A stretch of DNA of 64,000 bases from Segatella oris (GCF_900637655.1 NZ_LR134384.1:868001-932000); one strand, 5' to 3'. Numbered from the stretch's first letter, positions 1 through 9,506 are shown. Made by a program: numbers and translations. Notes: a model not told the origin generated them from the sequence alone.

Positions 1-36
1 AGCAAGATAACTGTTGTGATGTTACCCCAGGAATAA
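1..36 (+). CDS. 3' end of an unidentified gene (partial)
   Basis: Frame 1 is open from the window edge for 11 codons (SKITVVMLPQE) and stops at 34-36. A strong terminator follows 24 bases later, which is what one expects behind the last gene of a transcription unit. Eleven residues are too few to assign a family, and the call rests mainly on the terminator. Confidence 0.35.
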   Translation, partial: SKITVVMLPQE

Positions 37-60
37 GAACTCGTTACATTCATACATCAA

Positions 61-93
61 AAAGCCGGATGCCATTGCGTCCGGCTTTTTTTT
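61..93 (+). terminator. Rho-independent terminator
   Basis: A perfect nine-base stem, AAAGCCGGA with TCCGGCTTT around a ten-base loop, runs straight into eight T residues. It probably ends the gene that enters from the left edge. From here to the lipoprotein start at 397 there is only a promoter-like site and a long leader. Confidence 0.85.
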
Positions 94-261
94 ATGTATA
101 ATCTTTTATTCTTCAGGTAATGTGGAACTCATACACATCAAAATCAAAGCTGAAGTCTAAGACAGGAACATTGAATACCAACTGTATGCGAAAAGGTTAC
201 AAATGAACTCAAATAGTACTTAAAAAGTATTTAGAATGAACAATATGTAAGATTAAACACT

Positions 262-269
262 TACCTTTG
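262..269 (+). promoter_or_regulatory. -7 element upstream of the lipoprotein gene
   Basis: TACCTTTG matches the Bacteroidota -7 consensus TAnnTTTG. I see no clear TTTG at the usual 19-base distance. If used, it gives an untranslated leader of about 120 bases before the gene at 397. Confidence 0.45.
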
Positions 270-396
270 CGACCAATTTAATGTTAGCCATTCCGATAAT
301 CGCACTTCAACACCTTTTTTATAGCGTTATATAATACAAGGTAATCGGGGGATAACACTCTTTTATAGCAACTCACTAAACATTAACAAAAGGAAA

Positions 397-1185
397 ATGA
401 AAAGAATGAATTTATCAAAATGGACGATTTCGCTGCTTTGTGTATGCTTTATTTCACTTACTTCGTGTGATAAGACAGATTTTGATGCAAAAGAACGACA
501 GGAAATGAAACGTAAGGAAAGCGAGAAAAAGAAACAAGAAGAGGAAAAGAAAAAGCAGGAAGAAGAGAAGAAGAAAAAGGAAGAGGAAGAAAAGAAGAAG
601 CAGGAGGAGGAGAAAAAGAAGCAAGAAGAAGAGAAAAAGAAAAAGGAAGAAGAAGAGAAAAAGAGACGAGAAGAGGAGGAAAGAAAGAAGACTCAGCTTG
701 TTCTTGACCCTTCCACGCTGACGCTCTCACCTATAGAAGCAAAGAATGTCTATATAAAAAATGGTACAGCTCCATACGAAGTGAATGTGTTGGATAAAAA
801 GATTGCCTTGATAACTCTTCATAATGATAAAAATTTCTTTGTCGTTACAGGAGGCTATAGCGGTGAAACAGAGATTGTTGTCACTGATAAAAACAAGAAG
901 ACAGCAAAGATTACAGTAAAGGTTAAAGGACAAAAGCTGTCGGCACTTAAATTCAGTAAGGCCAGCGTTGGCCTCTCTGTAGGGAAAGTGGAGAAAGTAA
1001 ACATCCAGTCAGGAGCCTATCCCTATAAGGCAAGTGCAGAGGACAACAATATCGTAAAGGTAGATGTTTCAGACGCTACTATTACAATCAAGGCTTTAAA
1101 AGTTGGTACAACAGTCATTAATGTGTCTGACAGAGACGGAAGAAAGGGGCGTATTTCTGTCACAGTAATAAAGCAAAGTATATAG
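397..1185 (+). CDS. Lipoprotein with Lys/Glu rod and two Ig-like modules
   Basis: The 262-residue product starts with a lipoprotein signal peptide (lipobox LTSC, lipidated Cys24), so it should be anchored in a membrane, probably at the cell surface. Residues about 34-97 are almost only Lys, Glu, Gln and Arg. The pattern of three or four Lys then three or four Glu is that of a single alpha-helix spacer. A block of about 22 residues occurs twice in it (KKKQEEE, KKKQEEE, KKKKEEEE). Two beta-rich modules of about 80 residues follow, each opening with a short strand and a KNVYIKNG or EKVNIQSG turn, and resemble bacterial Ig-like (Big) repeats. A likely role is to hold a binding domain away from the membrane; the ligand is unknown. 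A second ATG at 406 is possible. The gene stands alone behind a TACCTTTG promoter. Confidence 0.8.
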   Translation: MKRMNLSKWTISLLCVCFISLTSCDKTDFDAKERQEMKRKESEKKKQEEEKKKQEEEKKKKEEEEKKKQEEEKKKQEEEKKKKEEEEKKRREEEERKKTQLVLDPSTLTLSPIEAKNVYIKNGTAPYEVNVLDKKIALITLHNDKNFFVVTGGYSGETEIVVTDKNKKTAKITVKVKGQKLSALKFSKASVGLSVGKVEKVNIQSGAYPYKASAEDNNIVKVDVSDATITIKALKVGTTVINVSDRDGRKGRISVTVIKQSI

Positions 1186-1227
1186 AATTCTAAAGCGTGT
1201 ATAAAGTAAAGCTGGTGTAATTTCAAC

Positions 1228-2681
1228 GAGAGTATAAAGTAAACTGTGTCAGACTTACAATAAGATTGGGTTGGGTTGTGTAATATCAAGTGTCCGGGGT
1301 TGTGTAATTTCAACTGTGTCAAGGCTCTAATCCTTCATATTTCATCTCATTTTGGATAACACGATTTTTAATCGTGTTGGCCAGATGAGAAACCTTTCTT
1401 CCGAGGCAAAGTTACATGATTTCAAAACGTTCTCCAGATTTTATCGCTAATTGCTGTGATATCTGAGACCAGTTGGCAAGTGGCATAGTCCACTTCTCAC
1501 GTATGTTTCGGTATACCATATATACAAGCTTTTCGGGAGAAGTATCGGACGGGAAGACTCCTTTGTTCTTTGTTACCTTGCGTACTTGCCTGTGGTAGCC
1601 TTCAACCGTATTGGTGGTGTATATCAGCTTACGTATCGCAGGTGTATATCGGAAGTATTCCGTGAGGCGTTCCCAGTTGTCACGCCATGATTTTATGACG
1701 ATGGGATACATTTCTCCCCCACTTGCTGTCGAGTGCGTCTAACTGTGTTTCTGCAGTCTCTTTGCTAACGGCACCATATACTGTCTTAAGGTTCCAGAGA
1801 AACTCCTTTTGATGCTTGCTGCCAACGTGTTTGATAGAGCTGTGTATTTGATGGACAATACAGAGTTGGACACTTGTATCAGGGAATACGCTCTGTATGG
1901 CATCAGGGAAGCCTTTCAGACCATCAACACAGCATATCAATATATCCCGGACACCTCTGTTTTGAAGGTCGCTCAGAACCTCCAACCAGAAGTTTGCACC
2001 TTCACTCTTGGAAATATAACATACCAAGAAGTCCCTTGTGGCCTTCCTTATTGATACCTAAGACGTTGTAAATGACACGTGAGACCGCACGTCCGGTTTC
2101 GTCCTTCACCTTATAATGGATGGCATCCAGCCAGCATATTGCGTATACAGGGTCAAGCATTCGTGAACGCCATGCCTTGATTTCCGGCAGTACTCTGTCT
2201 GTGATGGAACTGACGGTTTCTGCAGATAGTCTGGTATCAAATTCACGCTCAAAATACCTGCTGATATCGCGGGTACTTGTACCCAAAGCATACATGTTTA
2301 TAATCTGTTCTGCCATACCTTCTGCAAAGATTGTTTCGCGCTTTTTGACGGTCTGAGGTTCAAAGGAACCGTCACGGTTACGAGGTGTCTCAACAGTGAC
2401 CGCACCATAACAAGTTTGTACTTGCTTAGGCATTTTACCATTACGGCGATTGCCTTGTGAACGCTCTTTAGAAGTGAGATGGGCATCCATCTCACCTTCA
2501 AGAGCAGCATTCAAAATGCGCTCCTACATTGGTGCCAAAGCACCATCCTTACCAAATAACGGTTCTCCGTTACGAAGCTGTTCCGCAGCTCTCTTGTGAT
2601 CAATTTCTTTATTGCCCATAAAAAATAAACTGTATAAAACTATTTCTTATTGTAGCCTGACACAGTTTACTTTACACTCTC
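1228..2681. mobile_element. IS256-family insertion sequence, decayed
   Basis: Imperfect terminal inverted repeats of about 36 bases bound the element: 1228-1264 and 2646-2681, both containing GTAAAGTAAACTGTGTCAG or a one-base variant. The 1.45-kb length fits the family. No target duplication is visible (ATTTCAAC on the left, TTAGAGTT on the right), so a deletion or rearrangement may have touched one end. Three near copies of GTGTAATTTCAAC lie at 1214-1316, one outside and two inside the left end. A hairpin with AACACGATT arms at 1356-1377 probably ends the transposase transcript. The right end lies about 40 bases from the first att copy of the tRNA-Leu island. Confidence 0.8.
1412..2619 (-). 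pseudogene. IS256-family transposase, inactivated
   Basis: The reading starts at an ATG complementary to 2617-2619 and would give about 400 residues, the family length. It is broken three times: a TAG after LFGKDGALAPM near 2524, one extra G near 2030 (KEGHKD becomes KEGHKG and shifts), and one extra G near 1705 in a run of five. The catalytic DDE residues are still readable: Asp in CWLDAIHYK, Asp in ICCVDGLKGF and Glu in NTVEGYHRQ. Both frameshifts are single-base additions in G runs. That could be decay or a sequencing artefact, but the separate stop codon favours decay. Confidence 0.85.
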
Positions 2682-2718
2682 TTAGAGTTGTGTAATCAGC
2701 CACTTAGCTTTCTTCTTT

Positions 2719-2729
2719 GTACCCAGACC
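2719..2729. other. att copy A, left end of element 1
   Basis: GTACCCAGACC repeats the 3' end of the tRNA-Leu gene at 30790. Just left of it, ACTTAGCTTTC copies the right arm of the hairpin beside att copy B (12877-12888); the left arm is gone, perhaps lost with the IS256 insertion. GGGAACATTT at 2751-2760 recurs as GGGAACA at 12819 and 12830 near the other end of element 1. These are candidate arm-type binding sites for the recombinase at 2798. Confidence 0.65.
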
Positions 2730-2766
2730 TGCATTTGAAATATTAAATACGGGAACATTTAGATAG

Positions 2767-2774
2767 TATCTTTG
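2767..2774 (+). promoter_or_regulatory. -7 element of the element 1 recombinase
   Basis: TATCTTTG is a perfect TAnnTTTG match 24 bases before the recombinase start. The nearest upstream TTTG (2734-2737) is too far away to be a normal -33 box. Confidence 0.6.
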
Positions 2775-2797
2775 CAACAGAACTAAAAACAACGATT

Positions 2798-4135
2798 ATG
2801 AAGGTTACCGCATTCATTCGCAAGACAGCAAAAAAGAACGATACAGATAGTATGGCAACTATCTATTTTCGTTTGCGTGACGGAAAGAAAGACATTAAGG
2901 CTGCAAGTGAACTTGTTATCAACCCCAACCATTGGAGTAGCGAGAAGCAAGGATACAAAGATCGTGTTGCGCTGGTTTCAGAAGAAAACAAATCGCATTT
3001 ATCTCAAAGTATTCAGGATATAATATCAACGATAACCAAACAATACACGACAGAAGCTGATAATGAATGGTTGGCTATGATTATTAACAAATATCATCAC
3101 CCCAATCGATATAAGACAGAAGAAGAGTTGATGCAGGAAAATAAACCTAAACTTTTGGAACTCTTTGCCAAATTTCTTGTTGAACATAAATTATCTGCGG
3201 TACGTGTGAAGAACTTTAAAGTTATTCAACGTTCTTTGGCACGATATGAAATGTATGTTAGAACCATTAAACGTGGATATCATGATTTTATTCTTGATGT
3301 TGATGAGGTGACTGCTGACACGTTAAGGGATATGTGGGATTTCTTTGAAAATGAGTATATCTACTATGAGAAATATCCTAAATTGTATGAGACCTTTCCT
3401 GAAAAAAGGGTTCCTCTACCTAGAGGTAAGAATACCTTAATAGACCGATTTTCCCGTATAAGAACGTTCTTTATATGGTGCTACGATAAGAAAATCACAA
3501 CCAACCGCCCATTTGATGAGTTTCCATTAGACGAATGTACCTATGGAACACCTTATTACATTACCTTAGATGAGCGTGACCAAATATTTGATGCAGATTT
3601 ATCTGAACACCCACAGCTTGCTATTCAACGAGATATTTTTATTTTTCAAACTTTGATCGGTTGTAGAGTTAGCGATTTATATCGGCTGACCAAAAGAAAC
3701 ATAGTCAATGAGGCTATAGAATATATCCCTAAAAAGACCAGAGAGGGTAATCCTGTAACCGTTAGAGTACCCTTGAATAGCAAAGCAAAGACAATATTAG
3801 CTCGTTATAAGGACTACGAGGGCAAAAAGTTATTTCCATTTATATCAGAACAAAAGTATAATGTAGCTATCAAACGCATTTTCCAAGAAGCAGGCGTAGA
3901 TAGAATTGTTACAATCCTAGACCCTCTAACACATGAGGAGGTGAAGCGACCGATATATGAAGTAGCAAGTAGCCATTTGGCAAGACGAACATTTATTGGC
4001 AATATCTATAAAAAAGTAAAAGACCCCAATTTGGTTTCTGCATTATCTGGACACAAGGAGGGGAGCAAAGCCTTTAGGCGTTATAGAGATATTGATGAGG
4101 AAATGAAGAAAGACTTGGTTAAACTTTTAGATTAA
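2798..4135 (+). CDS. Tyrosine recombinase of element 1
   Basis: The 445-residue protein is a phage-type integrase of the large Bacteroidota form: an arm-binding N terminus, a SAM-like core-binding domain (about 130-240) and a catalytic domain (about 255-440). Catalytic residues visible are Arg in GCRVSDL, the HxxRR box in SSHLARRTF, a His in LSGHKEGS and the Tyr nucleophile in FRRYRDID. It should integrate and excise the element between copies A and B of the tRNA-Leu site. It lies about 70 bases inside att copy A. It is only distantly related to the recombinase at 13151, although both use the same target. The unknown gene at 4144 follows 8 bases later. Confidence 0.93.
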   Translation: MKVTAFIRKTAKKNDTDSMATIYFRLRDGKKDIKAASELVINPNHWSSEKQGYKDRVALVSEENKSHLSQSIQDIISTITKQYTTEADNEWLAMIINKYHHPNRYKTEEELMQENKPKLLELFAKFLVEHKLSAVRVKNFKVIQRSLARYEMYVRTIKRGYHDFILDVDEVTADTLRDMWDFFENEYIYYEKYPKLYETFPEKRVPLPRGKNTLIDRFSRIRTFFIWCYDKKITTNRPFDEFPLDECTYGTPYYITLDERDQIFDADLSEHPQLAIQRDIFIFQTLIGCRVSDLYRLTKRNIVNEAIEYIPKKTREGNPVTVRVPLNSKAKTILARYKDYEGKKLFPFISEQKYNVAIKRIFQEAGVDRIVTILDPLTHEEVKRPIYEVASSHLARRTFIGNIYKKVKDPNLVSALSGHKEGSKAFRRYRDIDEEMKKDLVKLLD

Positions 4136-4143
4136 ATTCTACG

Positions 4144-5013
4144 ATGAAAGAAAGTTTTGAAGATTTTAAGCGACTAATTAAGGAGTGGCTTGATACACAC
4201 CCAAAAGAATATGGTTCATTTATTGAGGAAATGAATTGTAAGAACAGTGCTGGCTTTCAAAAAGTCTTTATGCTAGTAATAAAGTATGTACCGAAATATA
4301 AAGAAAAGGTCAAGGAAAGGATGTTCAATGATACTGTAAAGGATTTTTCTTCTTTGGAAAATATGTTAACTAATTCAGACCTTGCGGAACGATTGGTACA
4401 TGAATTTCATAATACTGACAGGAAATCAATAGTTCCAGCAATGCTCGCATGGTTATATTTTGGTCGTAGCTATGAATGCATGGTAGAACATGGTGAAGCC
4501 CTAATTCAAAACAGTAAGACCAACCGACTACACAAATGGCTGCTTTCTTTACTGGTAAAATATATTATTCATAGAAGTATATTACTGGGAGAAAGAACAA
4601 GAGAAGATTGGAAGAGATTTCAACAATATAAGAAATCTAGAGATTCCAATAAACTTATTGAATCTGCTTTAGAGGAAGAACTTACAGATGAAGAGTCATC
4701 GGTAATCAACAAGAGACGTGGTAGACCTAAAGATGATAGAACTTTAGAAGAACTTATAAAGATAGAAAATAAAGAAATACTACTTGAAAAGATTAGGGCT
4801 AGGCTATTGACCAAGCCTACAGAGAAAGATATTGTTTACCTCAAAATAGCTTTGGAAGAAGAAAACTTGCTTAGAGAATGTGATATTGCACCATTCTATA
4901 GAGCATTATCTGACCATTATAATATTCGCCTGATAGGACTTCGAGGTATTCAGAAAGCCTATAAGGAACTTTCTGAAACCATAGGAAAAACAGGAATAAG
5001 GTTTGATGGATAG
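4144..5013 (+). CDS. Unknown protein downstream of recombinase
   Basis: A 289-residue soluble, mainly helical protein with no signal peptide or membrane segment. A charged linker at about 175-200 contains an AT-hook-like KRRGRPK, which suggests contact with DNA. I do not recognise the family with confidence; proteins of this general type often follow recombinases in Bacteroidales mobile elements. It begins 8 bases after the recombinase gene and is probably co-transcribed with it. A role in control of excision or replication is a guess from position only. Confidence 0.7.
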   Translation: MKESFEDFKRLIKEWLDTHPKEYGSFIEEMNCKNSAGFQKVFMLVIKYVPKYKEKVKERMFNDTVKDFSSLENMLTNSDLAERLVHEFHNTDRKSIVPAMLAWLYFGRSYECMVEHGEALIQNSKTNRLHKWLLSLLVKYIIHRSILLGERTREDWKRFQQYKKSRDSNKLIESALEEELTDEESSVINKRRGRPKDDRTLEELIKIENKEILLEKIRARLLTKPTEKDIVYLKIALEEENLLRECDIAPFYRALSDHYNIRLIGLRGIQKAYKELSETIGKTGIRFDG

Positions 5014-5151
5014 AGGAGAAGATCGTACTTCGATAGATGAAATCAAAGCCTTCTTATCAGAATAAAAGTTCGTTTAATTCGCTAAATATTTATATGAATT
5101 AAGCGTTTGATAAATCGTTGAAAATCAATTATTTCACGCTGTAAATTTGCA

Positions 5152-5182
5152 GTCGTCATCTCAAATAAGGTGGCGACTTTTT
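5152..5182 (+). terminator. Terminator or leader hairpin
   Basis: GTCGTCA pairs with TGGCGAC around a 12-base loop and is followed by TTTTTG. It sits between the recombinase unit and the HTH gene at 5238 and may separate the two transcripts. Confidence 0.55.
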
Positions 5183-5237
5183 GTTTATTAACCCACCGAT
5201 AACAGAAAGTCAAACAAGCAGGTGGAGTCTAAAAATT

Positions 5238-5552
5238 ATGACGGATATTTTGTCTATTATTCAAGGCTCTAACGCACATGTGCGATTAGAGGTTTCTAGT
5301 GAGGATTTGTTGGCATTTTCCAATGACCTCATTAACCGTGCCAAAGACGAGCTTACTACTATTGTCGAAGAAGCACGTAAAGAACGATTTCTTTCAAAAG
5401 AAGAGGTAAAACAACTTTGTGGTGTCTGTGATGCTACCTTATGGCATTGGGGTAAAAAGAACTATCTAAAGCCTATAAAGGTTGGTAACAAAGTTAGATA
5501 TAAAATGTCTGACGTGCAGAAAATTTTAGGAAATCATACTTCAAATATCTAA
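5238..5552 (+). CDS. Excisionase-like helix-turn-helix protein
   Basis: About 104 residues. The ATG at 5238 (MTDILSII) is preferred over one 57 bases upstream because the extra residues overlap the terminator region and look non-coding. The C-terminal half holds a MerR/excisionase-type winged HTH (FLSKEEVKQLCGV, then LWHWGKKNYLKPIKVGNKVRY). Such small proteins direct recombinases toward excision or regulate the element. The protein at 25248 holds the same place in element 2 but is only distantly similar. Three bases separate it from the helicase pseudogene. Confidence 0.75.
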   Translation: MTDILSIIQGSNAHVRLEVSSEDLLAFSNDLINRAKDELTTIVEEARKERFLSKEEVKQLCGVCDATLWHWGKKNYLKPIKVGNKVRYKMSDVQKILGNHTSNI

Positions 5553-5555
5553 CTT

Positions 5556-6747
5556 ATGGAACAGGATGTATTTATTCGCGTTGGCACAACCTTATATAAA
5601 ATTGTGAACCAACCACGCATCAATGGCGGTTTTGTCAAGAAGCGTATAGTGTGGAACAATGAAACGCTACGCCAGGACTATGGCAAGGATTTTCTGGCTA
5701 CTGTTCCAAAGTACGATGGTTTCTGCACTATTCCTAATCATGGCAATTACCAAACCAGTGATTGACAAGTTCCTCAATCTCTATGAACCGATAGATCATC
5801 AGCCAAAAGAAGGAGATTTTCTGCATATTGAATCATTGATAAGACATATCTTCGGTGAGCAGTATGAGTTGGGCATGGACTACTTGCAGTTGCTCTATCT
5901 CCAACCAGTGCAAAAACTCCCCATCCTTTTGATGGTGTCAGAAGCACGCAATACTGGTAAGAGTACGTTCCTTAACTTTCTCAAAGCTGTTTTCCAGGAC
6001 AATGTTACTTTCAATACCAACGAGGATTTTCGCAGTCAGTTCAATGCTGATTGGGCAGGTAAACTACTTATTGTGGTGGACGAAGTATTGCTTAACCGTA
6101 GGGAAGATAGTGAAAGATTGAAAAACCTTAGTACAACACTTTCCTATAAAGTGGAAGCAAAGGGTAAAGACCGAGATGAAATCTCCTTCTTTGCCAAGTT
6201 TGTGTTGTGTTCCAATAACGAGTTACTCCCTGTCATCATTGACGTGGGAGAAACCCGATATTGGGTTAGAAAGATAAATCGTTTGGAAAGTGACGATACT
6301 GACTTTCTTCAGAAGTTGAAAGCAGAGATACCTGCCTTTCTTTATTTTCTCCAGCATCGCACGTTGTCTACCCAAAAGGAAAGCCGTATGTGGTTTGCAC
6401 CCAAGCTGACCTTTACACCAGCCTTGCAACGCATTATCCGTAATAACAGAAACAAGCTGGAACTAGAAATGTCAGAGTTGTGTCTTGACATCATGGAAAC
6501 AAACAATGTCGAGGAAGTCTCTTTCTGTATCAATGATATGATGCCTCTTTTAAGTAATACTCAATGCAAGTATGACAAGGGGCAGATAAGGAGAATAGTG
6601 CAGGACATCTGGAAGCTTACACCAGTGTCCAATACGCTGACTTATACTACGTATCAACTTAGTTACAACGCTCCACAGTATTACTCTCCTATCCGAAGGA
6701 CTGGCAGGTTCTATACTATTACCAAGGAGCAGCTTAAGAGTCTCTAA
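5556..6747 (+). pseudogene. Primase-helicase (VirE/D5-like AAA), frameshifted
   Basis: This is the element 1 copy of the intact 396-residue gene at 24054-25244, and the two are nearly identical through most of their length. Here one extra A near 5753 (CAAACC where the frame needs CAACC) stops the frame after NHGNYQTSD. The rest, including Walker A (ARNTGKST) and Walker B (LLIVVDEV), continues in another frame. An in-frame ATG at 5743 could still make a 334-residue protein that keeps the ATPase domain. The intact family acts in replication of small mobilizable elements. With the break, element 1 may rely on the element 2 copy. Confidence 0.8.
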
Positions 6748-7015
6748 ACAATTTTATATCCATTATTTTGATGAAATGATGAATAAGTTGTATAAAACAT
6801 TCAGTATATGTTGTTTATGCTCTCATCTTTTGCTCATCGTGAATGTTTTGTTGATGAAAAAAGAAAAGGATAGTATTCTTCTTTTCGTCAGTAATTCCAG
6901 TTTGAAGAGTAATATGATGAGTGGATGATGAGTTTTCAACTATCTGATTACCATATAGATAAGATCAAATTCATCAAATCATCAAATTTATCATCACTTT
7001 AACTTCCATATAATT

Positions 7016-7906
7016 ATGAATATTGACCAAATAAAAAAGATAAAGTTGCAGGAATTTCTTGCAACAATAGACTGCAAACCCGTAAAACAGTATGGTGTGA
7101 ACCTCATGTACCTATCACCACTTAGAACGGAGAAGCACGCATCGTTTAAGGTAAACACCGAACTTAATCTATGGTACGATTTCGGTATTGGCAGAGGTGG
7201 TAACATCATTGACCTTGCAGAATTGCTCTACAACTCTTCAGATGTGTCGTATCTCATTCACCAGATAGAGCGTAATGCACCAAGCTGTGTATCGGTAAGT
7301 CTGCCTACAGCCAAGCCGAACACACCGCAGAACTCCTTTGAAAATCTTCAGGTACTTTCCATCAGTCATCCTGCGCTTATCAAATATCTTGGGGAAAGAT
7401 GTATAGACATTGAAATAGCACGAACAGTATGTAAAGAACTGCACTTTGATACAAGGGGTAAACATTACTTTGGTATTGGCTTTCCAAATATTGCAGGTGG
7501 CTACGAAATACGTAATTCGTTTTTCAAAGGAGGTATCACTCCAAAAGACATCAGTCTATTTCATAATGAGGAATCAAAGCAATCGTGTTTAGTCTTCGAG
7601 GGTTTCATGGACTTCCTTTCATTTATGATGCTCCGAAGAAAGGAAAATGACGGACTAAAACGACAAGATTATTTGGTACTCAACTCTGTGTTAAATGTTC
7701 AGAAGGCATTAGAACCATTATCACATTATGAGAATGTTCAATGTTTTTTGGATAATGACGAAGCAGGACGAAAGGCATACCAAGCATTGCTTATGGGGCT
7801 TAAAGTTCCTGTTATCGACTCTTCAGGTCTTTATGCTGACTGCAAGGATCTCAATGAGTTCCTTTGCCGTCAGAACAGGCTGTTACAGAAGCCTGTTAGG
7901 GAATAA
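7016..7906 (+). CDS. Toprim-type primase of element 1
   Basis: A 296-residue DnaG-like protein. The N terminus (about 25-75) resembles the zinc-finger-like domain of mobile-element primases (YLSPLRTEKHASFKVN, WYDFGIGRGGNIIDL). The Toprim domain (about 175-275) shows VFEGFMDFLSFM and the DND motif in QCFLDNDEAGRKAY. It would make primers when the excised or transferred element is copied. The gene at 22642 is its homologue in element 2 and is clearly more diverged than the helicase pair. It is separated from the helicase by an AT-rich 268-base gap with no gene. Confidence 0.88.
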   Translation: MNIDQIKKIKLQEFLATIDCKPVKQYGVNLMYLSPLRTEKHASFKVNTELNLWYDFGIGRGGNIIDLAELLYNSSDVSYLIHQIERNAPSCVSVSLPTAKPNTPQNSFENLQVLSISHPALIKYLGERCIDIEIARTVCKELHFDTRGKHYFGIGFPNIAGGYEIRNSFFKGGITPKDISLFHNEESKQSCLVFEGFMDFLSFMMLRRKENDGLKRQDYLVLNSVLNVQKALEPLSHYENVQCFLDNDEAGRKAYQALLMGLKVPVIDSSGLYADCKDLNEFLCRQNRLLQKPVRE

Positions 7907-7980
7907 CGGAGAGGACTCAAATCATGAGAATTTCGCACCTCTTGCCTACGGAGTATTTTATGGCAATAAAATGCCATAGG

Positions 7981-8040
7981 GGCTCATTAGGGAATTTTTC
8001 GAGCCGCAATACAAGTAATGCTAAAAATTCCCAATGAGCC
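7981..8040. other. Candidate oriT with long inverted repeat
   Basis: Arms at 7981-7999 and 8022-8040 are complementary over about 18 bases apart from one bulge (GGCTCATT then GGGAATTTTT; AAAAATTCCC then AATGAGCC), around a 22-base centre. The repeat lies about 110 bases upstream of the relaxase, the usual place of a transfer origin. A small TGGCA/TGCCA hairpin sits at 7961-7976. The nick site cannot be fixed by eye, and a regulatory hairpin is the alternative. Confidence 0.5.
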
Positions 8041-8147
8041 GAGGGCGTTACACCCCTCTGGACTCCCAGTTTTTTAAAATGGTACTTTTATCGTCTTGCC
8101 AAGTGGACGATGTAAGTACCTCTACAACGAACTAAAAAAAATATAAT

Positions 8148-9464
8148 ATGGCAAATTTTGTAGTTCTCCATCTGGAGAAAGCAAAAGGGGCAGATACCAA
8201 GATGTCTGCCCATATAGAAAGAACTTTCATTGCAGGCAATGTAGATGGAAGTCGAATACATCTCGACCGAGAGTTGATTGCGTTTCCAGAAGGGGTAAAA
8301 TCACGTTCAGCAGCCATTGATCACAGAATTGAAAATGCAAAACTCAAACGGAAAGTTGGAAAGAATCAAGTGCATGCTATCCGCATAATGCTATCTGCCA
8401 GTCCTGAAGCAATGGAAAGGATAGAGCAAGAAGGCAGACTTGATGATTGGTGTGAGCAGTCGGTGGAGTGGATGCAGGAAACCTTTGGCACAGAAAACCT
8501 TGTCTCTGCTGTTCTTCATTTAGATGAAAAAACTCCTCATATCCATGCTACGGTGGTTCCCATAGTAACAGCTACTCGTAGGAAGAAGAAATCAGAAGAG
8601 AATGTGAAGAAGCATTATCGCAAGAAAGCAGATGGAGCCCGATTGTGTGCAGATGATATTATGACACAAGCCAAGCTGAAGAATTATCAGACATCCTACG
8701 CCAATGCCATGCATTCCTTTGGATTAGAGCGTGGTACTGATGGTTCAGAAGCAAGACACATCTCTACTCGTGAGTATTATACCGAGCAATACCGAAAGGC
8801 TGAAAACCTTAAGGAGGATATTTCTCTTTTGGTAGAGCAAAAGGAGAAGGTGGCAGAAGATTTATCAAAAGCAAAATCTGAACTGAAGCAGACTACGCTG
8901 AAAAAGGATATCAGCAATGCCAGTTCTAATGTGGCTCGTGCTATTGGTTCTCTCTTTTCAACGAAAGATCAACATATAATAGAAATGTTGAACAAACAAA
9001 TTATTGAAAAAGACAATGTTATAGACTCTCTTAAAAAGACAATTTGTGCAAATGAAATTCTTATTCAAACAGAGAAAGATAAAGTAGATTCTGCTAGAGA
9101 AGAGTTGAGGAACTTTAAACAAGAAATAGAGCATTGGTATCCTGGAATATGCGTCAATGTGGATTTTGCCAATCGGTGTTCCAAATCCTATCGGATAAAA
9201 GATGAGATTATAAAACAGTTGTTGAATGGAAAAAGAGTTGTATGTTCTGGACAATTCAGACCTATGGGCGAGAAAGTCCCATTCGAACTTGACAATGCAG
9301 TATTCTCGTCTAAGATAACAAGCAAAGACCATCGCACGCTATTGATTAATGGTGAGTTAGTTGCAGACATAATTAAGAATAGGCGTGAGCAATGGAATCT
9401 TGAAAGAAAAATGAAGGAGGCAATGGAAAGAGCACAGAGAGTATCGAGTGGAATGAGGATGTAA
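8148..9464 (+). CDS. MobV-family relaxase (Pre/Mob)
   Basis: The 438-residue protein is a plasmid-recombination/mobilization relaxase. The N-terminal catalytic part (about 1-210) has the MobV metal site HLDEKTPHIHATVVP near residue 124, preceded by an RSAAIDHRI segment. Residues about 225-330 are a long coiled coil. It should nick the oriT and pilot the strand into a recipient using a helper conjugation system, since no type IV secretion genes are present. Element 2 uses an unrelated MOBP-type relaxase, so the two elements have different transfer modules beside related replication modules. Confidence 0.92.
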   Translation: MANFVVLHLEKAKGADTKMSAHIERTFIAGNVDGSRIHLDRELIAFPEGVKSRSAAIDHRIENAKLKRKVGKNQVHAIRIMLSASPEAMERIEQEGRLDDWCEQSVEWMQETFGTENLVSAVLHLDEKTPHIHATVVPIVTATRRKKKSEENVKKHYRKKADGARLCADDIMTQAKLKNYQTSYANAMHSFGLERGTDGSEARHISTREYYTEQYRKAENLKEDISLLVEQKEKVAEDLSKAKSELKQTTLKKDISNASSNVARAIGSLFSTKDQHIIEMLNKQIIEKDNVIDSLKKTICANEILIQTEKDKVDSAREELRNFKQEIEHWYPGICVNVDFANRCSKSYRIKDEIIKQLLNGKRVVCSGQFRPMGEKVPFELDNAVFSSKITSKDHRTLLINGELVADIIKNRREQWNLERKMKEAMERAQRVSSGMRM

Positions 9465-9471
9465 AAATCGG

Positions 9472-9506
9472 CAAGCCCAACCAAGTTAGAGTCTTGAGTG
9501 GGCTTG
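9472..9506 (+). terminator. Terminator after the relaxase gene
   Basis: CAAGCCCA pairs with TGGGCTTG, with an inner CAAG/CTTG pair. The T run is short. The same CAAGCCCAACCAA sequence forms the hairpin at 20531, so the two elements share this end. Confidence 0.65.

Noticed and set aside
458..730. 90-codon minus-strand frame opposite the lipoprotein gene
   Set aside because: It is the complement of the Lys/Glu tract and so reads as Ser/Leu/Phe-rich sequence; no start signal or family features.
4144..5013. Toxin-antitoxin or abortive infection gene
   Set aside because: The protein has an AT-hook-like motif but no toxin signature and no small partner gene; its place beside the recombinase favours a role in the element itself.
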